Assembly: GCF_000835495.1 (NCBI RefSeq)
Contig: NW_015622546.1
Span: forward strand, 1,118,883-1,182,882
Length of the DNA stretch: 64,000 nucleotides
Source: Cladophialophora immunda
Taxonomy: Eukaryota > Ascomycota > Eurotiomycetes > Chaetothyriales > Herpotrichiellaceae
Direction: 5' to 3'
A program made the position numbers and the translations under genes. Positions 32,610 through 43,701 of this stretch are shown piece by piece; the first letter of the stretch is position 1, and each line of letters begins with the position of its first letter. Below the pieces are notes generated by a model, which saw only the letters and a program-made list of their open reading frames with translations, was not told where the DNA came from and made no database searches.

Positions 32610-32817
32610 TTATACGTAAGGGAACTAGAGGTAAGGGGTTAGAATAAGTACGTAAGGAAGGAGTAAGGAGGTAAGAACACTAGTTACCTCCTTACGGCGC
32701 GTCGGACGATATAAGGAGAGAGGAAGGATAGCTATTCCTTCCTTCTCTCTCCTCAGATTTGTCCTCCTTATTACTAGGTTGGCTAGCTAGTTGCAGAACT
32801 CTTTCTAAACCCTCACA
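32610..32817 (+). repeat. LTR fragment, copy A
   Basis: From ATACGTAAGGGA to CTTTCTAAACCCTCACA it aligns with the 3' part of the LTRs at 33730-34076 and 39163-39575. This includes the CCTCCTTATTACTAGGTT and GGCTAGCTAGTT words. The 5' part is missing. Confidence 0.65.
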
Positions 32818-33729
32818 TTACTAATCTATAGTATTAGAATCTGCACCTACACTCACGTGCCTAGGGGTAGCCTAGGTTTGCTTGTGTGGAGCTTAGAGAT
32901 GAATGGCAGATGTCTTATGTGAAGGACCTAGATAGGGCAGTTATACTGAACTAGGGCGAGGCTTCTAGCCATAGGCGCCAACTCGTACGGCGGTAGGTAA
33001 CAGGCACGTTCACATCTTGTAAAGCAGTTGATTGATTGTGTTATTGTCTCTCTATCTGTCTAGACGAATAATAAAACAAAAGAAAAGACCACCAAGCTAA
33101 AGTGGTACCCTCGAACTGACCAATCAGAGAGTGGTAACGTCTGCCTGTACAATGTACAGCCAAAAGTTGACCAATCACCTTGCTCGTCCGCCTTGCACCT
33201 CAGGTCCTCTCCAAGCCTTTCCCATTACAATACTTCTATCACTTAAAGTAGAATATTAACGAGGTTGACTACGAAGGTCTATAGGAGTGGGTAACGAGCG
33301 TAGCTATATACTCCCATAGTCCTTCCTATTCGGGAATCTATATGTAACTTGCCGATATGTAGATGTGCCCGCCATGCCGCATACTAACATATCGACATAT
33401 CCCGTATTTCCTTTTCCAGTCATTACGTAACTCCTGGAGTCCCCCTCAGAACTACCCGTGTAACCTTCCTATTTCGTAGGACCCCGGTTCAGGATGTGGT
33501 CGATTCGTAATACCTAGGCCCTCTTCTCTTTAGATACTTTTAGAACTAGGTACTATCCTCCTTTTATTACTACCGCACCTCTTCTTTAGCCGCTACGTAG
33601 AAATGATACTGTTTATCCCTATGCTTTCTCTAAGATAGCCTTTCGTACTTCCCAATTATATCGGCGGCTCGCTAGGTTACCTTATAACTTACGAGCACTT
33701 CTAGCTCTAGTTTATTAAACTCCTTAGTG

Positions 33730-34076
33730 TGATAGGTTAAATCTAGGAGAAGGCTCAGTTCTAGCGAACCAGCGCTAAGCCCAATAGTCATATATAGCGG
33801 AGAAATAATATTCCGTATATAAGGGGAAGAGAGATAAGATACCGTACGTAATAGGAGGAGAAATATAATATAAGGATAGTATACGTAAGGGATAGATAAC
33901 GTATATAGAAGAGGGAGGTAAGGGAGAGAGGTAAGATAATAGGTACCTCTTATAGTGGAGCGTACGATATAAGGAGAGAGAGAGAGGGAGTGTTCTTCTT
34001 TCTTTCCCTCCTTAGATTTATCCTCCTTATTACTAGGTTAGCTAGCTAGTTATAGAACTCTTTCTAAACCCTCACA
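33730..34076 (+). repeat. LTR, copy B (solo-like)
   Basis: It begins TGATAGGTTAAATCTAGGAG and ends CTAAACCCTCACA, so it has TG...CA termini. The segment AGAAGGCTCAGTTCTAGCGA followed by ACCAGCGCTAAG matches copy C (AGAAGGCTTAGTTCTGGCGA) with C-to-T type differences. No internal retroelement sequence was recognised next to it. Confidence 0.68.
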
Positions 34077-34880
34077 CTTAGAGTTTATAGCTTTAGATAG
34101 CTCTTCTATACTTTTCCTACCCCGCTACTAACTATATCTTAAGCCTTTAGTAGAGTATTAGCCTTTTATTCTCTACTACTTAAGGTACTTATTAGGATCT
34201 GCTCCGGCACTCTTATGCTAAGAGTTTACCTAGGTTTACTTAGGTGGAGATTGGGGATGAATGGCAGATGTCTCTTACTGAAGGACTTTGATTGTGAAAT
34301 ATCGCCATTTAGGCGTACGGCCTAACTAGGCCTAGCGCCTTATCACGTGACTAGTTAACTTAACTAAGGTTCCCAACAGTCACGTACATTACCTTAAGGT
34401 ACGATCCTATGAGCCAATCTACCTACTCCATGTCCTCCGAACACTATCCATAGGAACATCTGCAAACGTAGATTGATACGCAGATTAGTACGTAGATTAG
34501 CCCTCAGATAGGGCCCTATCCTCAAGGCTCCTAGGCCTATTGGGGGGTGAAATCGATTAAGTTTTCCTACCTCCTGAAGGGTTAATAACGAGCTAGTTTA
34601 ATAGGAAAACGCTGATAAACTAGCTCCTTGGCTCCTAGGAACTTTGGAAAGATTACATGAAATATACTGGAATAAATAGGCCTGGAATGTGATAGGTAAT
34701 CTATGAAATCTATTTTAACAACCCTACTGCCCATTGACCGTGCACGTAATTTAGCCTTTCCTTGTACAGCGAGAGGGCCGTTTTCTAGGTCCTCTTCAAC
34801 TTTCGTCAAGTTTACGCGGTTACTACATATTCGAGAGACGAAGGTCTAGTTTAGAGAACGCCGATGGGCCCGAAAATGGG

Positions 34881-34975
34881 AGGTTTAAGATGGCCTTGGA
34901 TATGCCTTAGACGCCCTCGTGTCTTGTGACTCGCTGTCACTTAGGACCTCCGTGCGCTGGTATCTTATTGAAAGC
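34881..34975. other. 3' flank of the sugar transporter
   Basis: Short interval between the repeat block and the transporter stop codon; nothing recognised. Confidence 0.4.
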
Positions 34976-37088
34976 TCACACGTGCTTCTCGGTGGCTGTT
35001 TCGTTGTGGAGAATCTCGATCTCCTTCGCAGTCTGTTCCATGCTGATATGAGCCACTGCATCCTCTCCATCGAAAATTATGGCGACCTCTTCGAGGGTGG
35101 TGCCCTTGGTTTCTGGGAACATGAAGTACACCCAGACAGCCTCGACAAAGTCCCAAAGCTAGAGACACAATCATCAGTATTGGAACATCAGAAGCTTGCA
35201 TGGTGGGTCTTACAGTGTAGAGGAGCCAGAAATTCCAAGCATGGGGCAAGTTGTGAATCGCGAGTGGGTTTGTCTGGGCCGAGAGGGCGAGAATGGCTTG
35301 AACGGTGATATTCATGATCATTATACCCTTGGCGCGGAGGTGGAAAGGCAGGACTTCGAGGGTATAGGCGACAAGGAGACCCGAGAAACCAATGGAGTAG
35401 AAGATACCAAAGACCCAGACAAAGACAATCTGGCCGATACCATAGCCTTTCGCCGAATTGTGAGATTCGTATTCGCCGGCCAAGGCAGTCCAAATGGTGA
35501 AGGAAACAACCATTCCTAGAAAGAATACACGTCAGTCGTCCCACGTCGCTTTGGGTTGTGTATTCGGCTAATACATACCAGAAATAGCAAACAGGAAGAG
35601 CGGGCGTCGTCCGATTCTGTCAACAAAAAGCGCAGCGGAGATGGAGACGATCAAGCTGAGGGTAGTGTTGCCAAGGGTAAGCTGAGTACACTGGTCAGCA
35701 ACGGCCAGCAGATTTAGGTGGGCAGGGGGGTGGGGGGGAAGCGGCAACAAGAGCCATATTGTACGTACACCAAGCTTCTGCGTCTGTGATGTGATTCCAG
35801 CAGATTCGTAGATTAAATTTGCGTAGTTGGAAATAACAGCGTTACCACTGTACTGTGAGATGACACCGATGGAAATGATGATGGCAAGCCTCCAGCGATT
35901 GCCCTTGGTCTTGAAGAAATCCATGTAACTGCTTGTTGCACGAACTTGCTTCTCAATCCGAAGTGTTTCGCTGATTTCGCGAAACTCAAATTGTACTGTA
36001 AGGTCTTGGTCGTTGCCATTGGCATGCCACTTAGCCAAGGTCTGGAGGGCGTCATCGTGGCGGTCCTTGGAGATCAGCCATCTGGGTGATTCAGGAACTC
36101 CTGAGACAAGTAGTCAGCTTCTGTATAGGTTGACCATCCATTTGCTCAGACTTACCCCAAACGAAGAGAAGCTGTACGATGGCCGGCACAATCTGAAAGA
36201 GGGTCAAGATTCGCCACGACCAGTCGCTCTTCACATATTGGAGACCAAAGCCGATGGCATTACAGACTAGTTGCGGTCAGCTGGCTCTGATATAAAGCAA
36301 GAACGGAGTGGTTGAGCGTACAGAAGCTTCCCAAATTCCACAAGCAGTTATATATAGTGGTAAAGGGAGCACGGTGCTGAGGGTGAACAACCTCGGTCAA
36401 CAACATCGGTGAGGTCAGCTGGCTGAGCGAGTTGCCGAATCCGAGAATGAAACGACCAGCGCAGAACACTGGAGGCGGTTAGCTTCTGCATGGAAAGTAT
36501 GCGCCAACGCAACTGTGTGCAACTCACTTGCGTAGTTCTGCGCGGCAGTGTTAATGATACACCCAATAATCATGAAGATGCAGCCGGCGACGATACAGGG
36601 CTTGCGGCCGAATCGATCAGTAATTGTCGGCCTTGACTTGAACATTAGCCACCTGGCCACGCACTGGTTGCTTCGCACGCGGGCAAAATCTTACACGGTG
36701 AACATGGAGAGGATGGAGCCGATGGTAAACATATTGGTCAGGAGGCCGAGGAGATTGGACTTGTTTTTGTCCGTTCCAACGTGATGAAAATAAGTCTCCC
36801 AGTAGTCGTACTGCTGCAAGAGGTTGAGGAGCGATCTGGAGCAGAGCAGAGTCAGCCAAGACTAGAATTTCTAAGCAACGCCAACATTATTCCTCCGCAA
36901 TCAACTTACCCATCATAACCAGTGGTTGCAGAACCGATCAGAAGACCCAAGGCGCAGTAGATGTAGAGCTTGCGAATACTCTTGTCCTTGGTCCAGGAGA
37001 CCTTCTCGAAATCCGGTGCCTCCGCAAGGGCCTGCTGCCGGTTTTCCTCAGCACTGGCGGTGACATTTGCTGACTTGAGGGCAACCAT
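34976..37088 (-). CDS. MFS sugar transporter (hexose/lactose permease family)
   Basis: From ATG 37088, about nine exons join to a protein of roughly 530 aa. The N terminus leads to ALGLLIGSATTGYDGSLLNL, the first-helix motif of fungal sugar porters (Sugar_tr, PF00083). DRFGRKPCIVAGC, FCAGRFILGFGNSLSQLTSP and PESPRWL are the loop and helix motifs. DRIGRRPLFLF is the second-half repeat, and the end has FPETKGTTLEEVA. The stop is at 34976-34978. Introns are short with GT-AG ends, and no stop is required to read through. It should import a mono- or disaccharide with protons at the plasma membrane. A perfect inverted repeat and CCGGGGTA motifs lie upstream. Confidence 0.86.
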
Positions 37089-37365
37089 GTTGGCAATGGC
37101 CACGCAGAGCTATGCGACACTGGCAATGTTGTATGGAGAAGAGCAATGTGGCAAGAAAGGTCAAGCACAATCAGCGGAAGGGCGACTGCAAGATAGAGAC
37201 GGTTGTCTCTCCGGGGGAAGAGCACATGAAGACTTTATAGCACTCGTGAGAAGCAGCAAATGATGGGCTATCCGACATTTTCGCATTTGGCGCGGCGAAG
37301 TTCTGCCGATAGACCACGGAAGAAGCTAGATCTAGACCTCCTCTTCTCCGTAAACTGAAAAGGAT

Positions 37366-37386
37366 CCGGGGTAACGGTCCCCGGGG
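37366..37386 (+). promoter_or_regulatory. Paired CCGGGG motifs upstream of the sugar transporter
   Basis: CCGGGGTA occurs at 37366 and again at 37381, about 280 bp before the transporter ATG. Further copies are in the inverted repeat (37492, and reversed at 37680). CCGGGG fits the CreA/Mig1 carbon-catabolite consensus SYGGRG, which suits a sugar transporter. This is inference only. Confidence 0.4.
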
Positions 37387-37452
37387 TAGGAAACCTTTGG
37401 TGAGCGGAGACATACCGAAGTGGTCCCGCATCCTGCGCAGCCCATTTCCAAA

Positions 37453-37726
37453 CTAATGAGAAGCTTTGTGGAATTACCCGGGCGATGCTAGCCGGGGTAC
37501 GCGCCTGCATCGAGAGCGAGCGCGCCAGATCTCTTTCCCGTACTAGACGAACCTCTGCACGCGAAACCGAGACCTGAGGTTATTACTGTAAAGGTGTGAG
37601 GGAACGATGCCACGGTTGAGGCTGGGCTTTGTCCGACAGCAAGTTACCCATCTTCGCTCTTGAGGTCTGCAGCGACGCGTACCCCGGCTAGCATCGCCCG
37701 GGTAATTCCACAAAGCTTCTCATTAG
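37453..37726. repeat. 51-bp perfect inverted repeat (foldback or MITE)
   Basis: The left arm 37453-37503 and the right arm 37676-37726 are exact reverse complements over 51 bases, with 172 bp between. The arms start CTAATGAGAAGCTTTGTGG and end CCGGGGTACGCG at the loop side. A TA just inside each outer edge (CTA|ATGAG and CTCAT|TAG) would fit a Tc1/mariner TA target. The flanks beyond the arms do not match each other. The loop shows no coding frame. Such a perfect repeat amid single-copy DNA implies recent origin or selection. Confidence 0.85.
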
Positions 37727-39162
37727 TCTTGCAGATGCACCCGCAGTATGCGACTCAAAACGGCCCTGGCCAGTGTGCAAGGAAAGTTCTCTAATTTCCC
37801 ATGGGTCGGCCGAGGATCTGCCTCATCACGACTCGAATTTAGGCAGATAGGGCCACATGACCACCTGTGATCTGGACTAGTGGCGGAATTGCCGAGCTTT
37901 GATTGCTTGTCGCTTCTCTTGTATCCAGACATCCAGACCCAGACGAGTATTGAGTCAGAAGCTTTATCAACGTGTTGAGGCGGATCTGCAGGTTCCAATG
38001 CCCTTGAACGTGGAGATGGAGGATTGATGGTAGGACGACGATTGCGGTGTTCAAGGTGACGCCTGTCAGCACGAGACGCAATCAAAAGCCTGGAATTGTA
38101 CTGTATGATGTTCCCCACGCTTGTCGAATCAGCACAGTGGATGTTCACGAGATGTCGTGGACGAGTCCTGAGTGCTGGAAACTTGATAGAGGTGCCTATG
38201 AAAACCAGAAAACGAGACTGCGCTTGGACCTCCTGGATAAGGTTTGAGCAGTGAGGCGAGAACATGTCACAGGAAGAAGTAATTGGCGCCTGGGCGAGCT
38301 CATGTGGTCCTTCTTAGGATAAAGATCTCACTTGATAAGCCTGGGAATCATTCTTTGAAGACAGGGTCATTCAAATCGATAATTCTGCCTCGACAGAGAT
38401 ATTTTCATGCACTCAGAGCATTGCTCATGCTACACTGGCCACCCTCAGGGTTCGCCAAGCGGTGCTCAGGATCGCACAGCCACTGCACAGGATGGCTTAG
38501 TCATGACTCATGTTAAATGGCGAGTTGCTCAGGTCCAGAAACGGAAATAGACTTTAGAGAGGTCAGTTTTGGCCATAGTATATACGGCTAAACTTGTCAA
38601 GGTGACCACTGCCAGAATGGGAACAAGATAATGGCCCGTCCATGGGAATTACAGCACAGATCCACATTGACAACATTCTAAAGCTCTCACAGGGCGCCAG
38701 AATAAATCGATTCCCTAAATTATCTACTAAAGAGTGTACGAAATGGTCCTGGCACTGAAGATGAAAGGGAAACAAAGACGATGTGTATTACTAATAGAAT
38801 AGTATAAACAAATTAAATCCTTTAACTCCGCCTTCTCTTTCTCCTTCTAGATAATTTAGTGACATACTACCCTCAAATTCGAATTTTTAGGCTTTAGCTT
38901 TCGCCCCTTTTAAGCTCTCTTAGGCTGCCTTTAACCTTCTCGTCTAGTAATCTCATTATCTTCTATTTTAATGTTTTCATCGTTGCTAGAAGAAGATATT
39001 GACTCCCTTTTAACGATAAGTAAGACGATTAAATTATTACATGTCGAGCTTCCTTACACGTGAGGTGTACCGGTAGTAAGACCCGTTGGTTTACTTGGCA
39101 GATGGGGAGGTATAGGTATGGAGCAGGCTGTGAAGGCTGATTGGCTGATCACTTACACTCTA
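37727..39162. other. Gene-free interval before the LTR
   Basis: A 180-aa minus frame (38265-37723) overlaps the inverted repeat and has no domain. The rest is AT-rich with a transition to RIP-like composition after 38800. Nothing else was recognised. Confidence 0.4.
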
Positions 39163-39575
39163 TGATGGGTTGAACCCAGGAGAAGGCTTAGTTCTGGCGA
39201 ACCAGCGCTAAGACCGACGCTAGGAAACTATACCTTCTAATTAGGTGTATTCGCCTATATAATATACAGGCGAAATGCTACCTCCTAATTAGTCAAGACG
39301 TACGCGGTATAAGAGATATAAAATCCTAATAGCTAAGACACTATACGTAAGGGAAGATAAGGAGTTAGAATAAGTACGTAAGGGAAGGTAAGGAGTTAGA
39401 ATAAATACGTAAGGAAGGAGTAAGAAGGTAAGGATACTAGTTATCTCCTTACGATACGTTAGAGGATATAAGAAGAAAGGAAGGATAGCTATTCCTTCCT
39501 TTCTTACTCCTTAGATTTATCCTCCTTATTACTAGGTTAGTTAGCTAGTTATAGAACTCTTTCTAAACTCTTATA
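39163..39575 (+). repeat. LTR, copy C (5' LTR of a truncated retroelement)
   Basis: It starts TGATGGGTTGAACCCAGGAG and ends at CTAAACTCTTATA, the mutated form of CTAAACCCTCACA in the other copies. It is the longest copy (about 413 bp). Duplicated AAGGAGTTAGAATAA words occur inside it (near 39358 and 39389). It precedes a gag-like relic, so it is probably the 5' LTR. Confidence 0.68.
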
Positions 39576-40425
39576 TTAGGATAAATCTTCTATTTCTTAT
39601 ACCTCCTCCGTATATATTAATAATAGAAATAGATTTATTATCTATATTAAGTCTAACTCTACCCCTAGAGTAGATAGCGTAGTTATATTAGATAGTTTAG
39701 ATATAGAACTAGTAAATAGAAGGTCTAGAGTAGCTACTCTAGAATTAGTAGAATAGTAGGAGTATCTCTACTCTTAAGTTAATACTATAGGAGAATAGTA
39801 ATATATAGGAACTAATAACTATACGCGAATTATTAGATTAGAAATATTAGAAACTCCCTAAACTCCCTAAGTTTAGCGGAAAGTAGATAGAATTTTAACT
39901 ATAGCTTACGTAGATAAAGGTGAAGCTTAGTATTAATAAGGATAAGGATACTAAGATCGTACGATTTTAGTATATATATAGTAGACTATGAGGAGAAGCT
40001 CTTACATAAGTTAGCGCCTAAGTAGACGTAGTTACTTTAATAGACTAGATGATAATTTAAGGCCTTTTTATATAACTATAGGTAGCGTATAAAGACTGTA
40101 AAGTCACTAAGTGAGCATCTTAGAAGCTTAGCTTTATACGGTAAGGGATAAAGATATTCAGTACGTTCCTCGCTAAATTTGACCGTATAATACTAGACGC
40201 TAGCGGTCTTAGCTAGGATGACTAGGTTAAGAAGACCTTCCTAGTTAACTATCTATTATATAAGCTATAGAATACGATTATAGTAACTCCTATCTCTAGG
40301 TCCTATAAGGAGTACTATATATTACTTTATACTGTTAGTACTAACCTAGAGAACCTCTAACGTAAGAAGGGACGGGATAAGCCCCGTACGATAAAGGGCT
40401 CGTCGACACTAATTAAGGTTACCGA
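39576..40425 (+). pseudogene. RIP-mutated gypsy-type gag relic
   Basis: Reading through many TAG/TAA codons, the plus strand gives pieces such as INKDKDTKIVRF, FLAKFDR, DASGLS, VKKTFLVNYL and TVSTNLE. These match the retrotransposon gag capsid region of fungal Ty3/gypsy elements, in which Trp and Gln codons have become TAG or TAA. Pol genes are not seen. The relic ends about where the HET gene begins on the other strand, near 40425. Confidence 0.65.
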
Positions 40426-41596
40426 CAGCGTTGATCAAGATATCTTTTGCAGCTCCCAGGTTGAGAATACAATGCGCGGTGAGGCCAACAAATATTTGCC
40501 GGGCAGAAAGTGCATAGTCGGGCGGCAAGAGCTCGGCATCATCTCTATTGAGAAGCGCCATAACGCCAAAGAGTTTGTCTCGGATATCAGAAGACTTGGC
40601 AGACCAAGTCATTTCCATGACCCCCAAGAACCTATCGGCGTGGGAAGACTGCTGTGCTAGGTAATTTTGAAGCCATCCTACTGGCCGATGGCCGTGACGC
40701 CACTCGAGCCGTTGTGCTGTGGCCCTATCCACCCAGTACTCAACTCCCCGGAAGGGGAACACGATTTGGCGTGGAAGCACGAGTCCTTGGATTATCCAGA
40801 CGCGAGTGAAGTATCGGCACTTGAGAAATGCTTCGATCGCCTCGTCCCTAGCCAAATTTTCGAAGCCTTGGCGGCTTGGAAAGTTCCCGGACGGTCCTTG
40901 GACCAGTTCTTCGCCGAGATACGCGACAACTTGGGTGCATCCACTATAGATGGTCGACATCTTGGGAATCTGGCTCGCCTTTTTGGCGCTGTTGAGCTGA
41001 TTTATACACAGCGCATCGACCCATAGCATCCGTGGGGTATTTGACCGGGGCGCGTACCGTAGTAGAGAGGCACAGTTCTTGGTGTGGAGAAGGACATCCC
41101 AGAAAGACCCGATATATATGGGCGTACACGGAGTGGTGTTATCCGCTTCCCCTCCCCAGGTATACGAAGCTGCTTCGTACTCAGGGCAGTCATCATCTGG
41201 ATATGTGTCGAGACTGATGTGAATGGGAGCATCCCCGTCTGGAGATGGATGTAGACATAGGAGTCGAAATTCGGACTTTTGGAGGGTTTGGCAATAGATA
41301 GTAGCCAATCCATTCCCCTGGGACTCGGCAGGCCGAGATGGGACAGGCCCAGAAGAGGGAATATTACTCCCACTCGCGGCACCGTCGTAGGTCGAACACT
41401 CCACGGAAGGTGACCATTTCAGGCGCAGCTCCTCCAGTGGCTCGTTCGACGGGATGGAGGGGATTGAAGTCGTGTTTGTTTGGTGGGGGACAAGTGCCTC
41501 CGCTGGAGGCCCTCGATGGCATCCCCGGCAGTAGGGTCTGCCACAATCAACAATGATATCAGGCTTGTCACAGTCGGGCGAGTGCCATCGCGTCAT
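40409..41596 (-). CDS. HET-domain protein, 3'-truncated by a retroelement
   Basis: The likely start is ATG 41596 (MTRWHSPDCDKP), which fits the usual N terminus of this group better than the upstream in-frame codons. A Cys-rich start (CGRPYCRGCHRG) is followed by YEAASYTWGGEADN, MLWVDALCINQLN and TRVWIIQGLVLPRQIVF. These are the three blocks of the heterokaryon-incompatibility (HET, PF06985) domain, which triggers self/non-self cell death in fungi. The frame then runs through LFGVMALLNRDDAE and stops at 40409, inside the mutated retroelement. The C-terminal region that normally follows is missing. Transcription and function are doubtful. Confidence 0.75.
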   Translation of the reverse strand: MTRWHSPDCDKPDIIVDCGRPYCRGCHRGPPAEALVPHQTNTTSIPSIPSNEPLEELRLKWSPSVECSTYDGAASGSNIPSSGPVPSRPAESQGNGLATIYCQTLQKSEFRLLCLHPSPDGDAPIHISLDTYPDDDCPEYEAASYTWGGEADNTTPCTPIYIGSFWDVLLHTKNCASLLRYAPRSNTPRMLWVDALCINQLNSAKKASQIPKMSTIYSGCTQVVAYLGEELVQGPSGNFPSRQGFENLARDEAIEAFLKCRYFTRVWIIQGLVLPRQIVFPFRGVEYWVDRATAQRLEWRHGHRPVGWLQNYLAQQSSHADRFLGVMEMTWSAKSSDIRDKLFGVMALLNRDDAELLPPDYALSARQIFVGLTAHCILNLGAAKDILINAVGNLN

Positions 41597-41749
41597 CTTT
41601 CCTCGAAGGCATGCGCTGCTACCCAGAACAGATTTAGCGGTGAATAGCCATATGAGTCGCGAACGAAGAACGTGTCGTTCGATCCTAACAGTGACAAGGA
41701 AGTTTAGGTAGCAGCGTAAGGCCAAGGGAATTCATCTGCCGGGTTTCCT

Positions 41750-41950
41750 GACACCTCTCTGAAAATAGATGCCGAGATGCCTAGTCGGCGATCGGGTGGC
41801 GGGTGTAGCCGATTGTTTGGGGGGACCTGATTGGGCCCTCTGTATGCTGCTCAGGGAGTGCTCAGGTTGTGCTCAGTTGTGCCCAGTGATGCTAAGCCAA
41901 CGGCTCAGTTGATGGTCAGGTTAAAGCGGCCTTCGCTCACCCTCTCTCCC
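41750..41950. repeat. GCTCAG-rich dispersed repeat, copy 2
   Basis: 41902-41945 matches 30824-30867 at 38 of 44 positions, and the upstream ATGCCTAGTCGG part also resembles the first copy. It contains repeated GTGCTCAG words (41840-41890). It lies just upstream of the HET gene start. Confidence 0.6.
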
Positions 41951-42286
41951 CTGCAGCCGGTTTGGCACCGCGTTCTCTAACCACGGACTTTATGCAGAAT
42001 ACCGGCTATCTTTGGGGCTGGAACACAAGAGTCGGCCCTTTCATGTCTCGCAACCTCAGTAACTGCCTCAGCAGAGCTGTAGCCAACGCTTAAATGGGAC
42101 CCCTGAGCCCAAACTGGCTTTCTGCGAATGAGCATCGAGCATCAGGTAGCTTTCCCTGTAGCTCGCTTAATGCTCTGGCGCCCTCCCCCGTACTCTACCG
42201 TGGCTCCCTCGACGCCCTCTCGTGCCCGGCCGGGCCTCCTCTATTGCTCCGTCACGTGCCCGACTAAAGCGGCCTCGCTCCCTTTC

Positions 42287-42377
42287 CTGAACGAAAATGG
42301 TAAGGAATAAAGTACAGTTCGGGGCATATATAATACACACCCCGAACTGTGCTTCTTCCATTACTATTTTCGTTCAG
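42287..42377. repeat. Imperfect foldback (hairpin) element
   Basis: The 38-bp arms 42287-42324 and 42340-42377 match at 32 of 38 positions as reverse complements (CTGAACGAAAAT and ACAGTTCGGGG at the ends), with a 15-bp loop. Weaker inverted similarity extends outward into 42250-42286 and 42378-42420 (for example GTGCCCGACTAAAG and CTTTAGGACTCGGCCAC). It may be a MITE or an RNA-like hairpin. No target duplication was assigned. Confidence 0.7.
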
Positions 42378-42429
42378 CCTTAGGGGCGCCCTTTAGGACT
42401 CGGCCACAGTTGCCCGGCTGTATCCCCTC

Positions 42430-43225
42430 GTTTCTTTCAGCTAAGCTTACTGCCCCGGCAACTTTCAATCCTTTCATCACTTGACCTGATCCTGGCGCTG
42501 ACATCTACAAAACGCCGGAAAGGGCCCCACTTTGTAGACAGCACAATACTAAGAGACTGGACTGAAAGAGAAGAAAAAGGCAAGGACCTGGTCCTGACAT
42601 CGACAGGGCCTCAAGATCATGAGCAGACTAGCATAATTAAACACGTCCATGCGTCTAATACCGACTTTGATCAACCCAACCCAGCTCAACGAGTTCAGTA
42701 CCCCTAGAAGTCGTACAATCTGTCTCGTAGGAAATCGTCCTCTTCAACGTGTTTCGGCGAAACGATCATGAACACCGATCATTTGGGGGGAGGGAGCCTC
42801 TCAACGAAAAATTCTCGCCGTCGCCCCCAAAGCGGTTTCAAAAAGCTAGGCCCCTATTTTGCTGAGAAGAGCCTCGTTCCCTTTCGCAGTACCAACATGA
42901 AACCGGCAATTCCTCACCTGGTGAAAAGTCCCCGGGTCTGGAGCTGGGGCCACTGATTCCGAACCCGCCGAGCTTGCTTTCCAATACGGTACAGATGAAA
43001 TCGACGCCGATTTCGAGCGCGCGATCAGCGAGCTTCTTCCATGCTGGGTTGATCGGTCCCGGGCCGGCCGACGATCCGTAGTCATTGGTCCGCCTGTTGC
43101 CTTGCGGCTCAGGTTGACGTGGTGGTTGGTCTTGTGGCGTATTCTCCCTTGACTGATTGTCCTACGGTCCATTGTATGCGTTTGGCGAAGCTCTGAAACG
43201 CTTTGCCGCAGAAGTGAGATGCAGT
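42430..43225. other. Region without a supported gene
   Basis: A plus-strand frame near 42955-43060 (AELAFQYGTDEIDADFERAI) looks faintly coding but leads nowhere. It could be the 5' remnant of the kinase relic that follows, or something unrelated. Confidence 0.35.
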
Positions 43226-43259
43226 CCGTTCTTTCTTCCATCCAGCTCCGTGAGGAGCA

Positions 43260-43701
43260 TGACCTACTTAGGCCTTGCGATCTACCGCCATCCCGACCGG
43301 TGGGGCTAGAGCAGTACTCCTCCTCGTGTTGATATGCGAGCACGCCCTTGTCAATTGTTAGGCACATGCAGATATGCGAGCATCAACGGACATTTGGGCG
43401 CCGGTAGGTGACGCGTCAACTGTGTTCAAGCATGCAAGAAGGTCGGCTGACTGTCCTCGCAGCACAATCCCGGTGCGACGACTTGGAGGCACTAGGGTAC
43501 ATGCAGGTGTATTTCATGCGTGGGAGACTTCCTTGGCAAGGTCTCAAAGCGAAGTGGGATGCCCAATACCTGCTGGTTTTGGAGAAAAAGCAGGCGACCA
43601 GTGCCAGCGAATTCTGTGCGGGCCTACCAACCAAGTTCGTGGACTACTTCGACTATGTGCATAATTTGCCTGATGAGGATTCTACTCATCAGGCTGGATA
43701 G
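43260..43701 (+). pseudogene. Casein kinase 1 relic with retained intron
   Basis: The plus strand gives YLGLAIYRHPDRWG, then a stop and shift, VDMRARP, then TCRYASINGHLGA. This is followed by a GT...CGCAG intron (about 43402-43461) and AQSRCDDLEALGYMQVYFMR, GRLPWQGLKA, EKKQATSASEFCAGLPTKF and VDYFDYVHNLPDED. This order is the activation-segment-to-C-lobe region of CK1 (Yck-type) kinases. The N-lobe and catalytic loop are unrecognisable and the tail ends in a stop at 43701. The splice sites are preserved, so it arose from genomic DNA rather than a retrocopy. Confidence 0.72.

Larger units (their letters stand above)
32331..34880. repeat. RIP-mutated transposon-relic block
   Basis: About 2.5 kb of AT-rich DNA with TAG/CTA/TACG bias and no usable frames. 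It includes two related LTR copies (see the separate entries) and a short inverted telomere-like segment (32507-32600). Repeated words such as TAAGGAGAGAG and CTTAGATTTATCCTCC link it to the block at 39 kb. A single element cannot be reconstructed by eye. Confidence 0.7.

Noticed and set aside
37723..38265. Minus-strand 180-aa frame
   Set aside because: It overlaps the inverted repeat arm and has no recognisable domain, leader or conserved composition.
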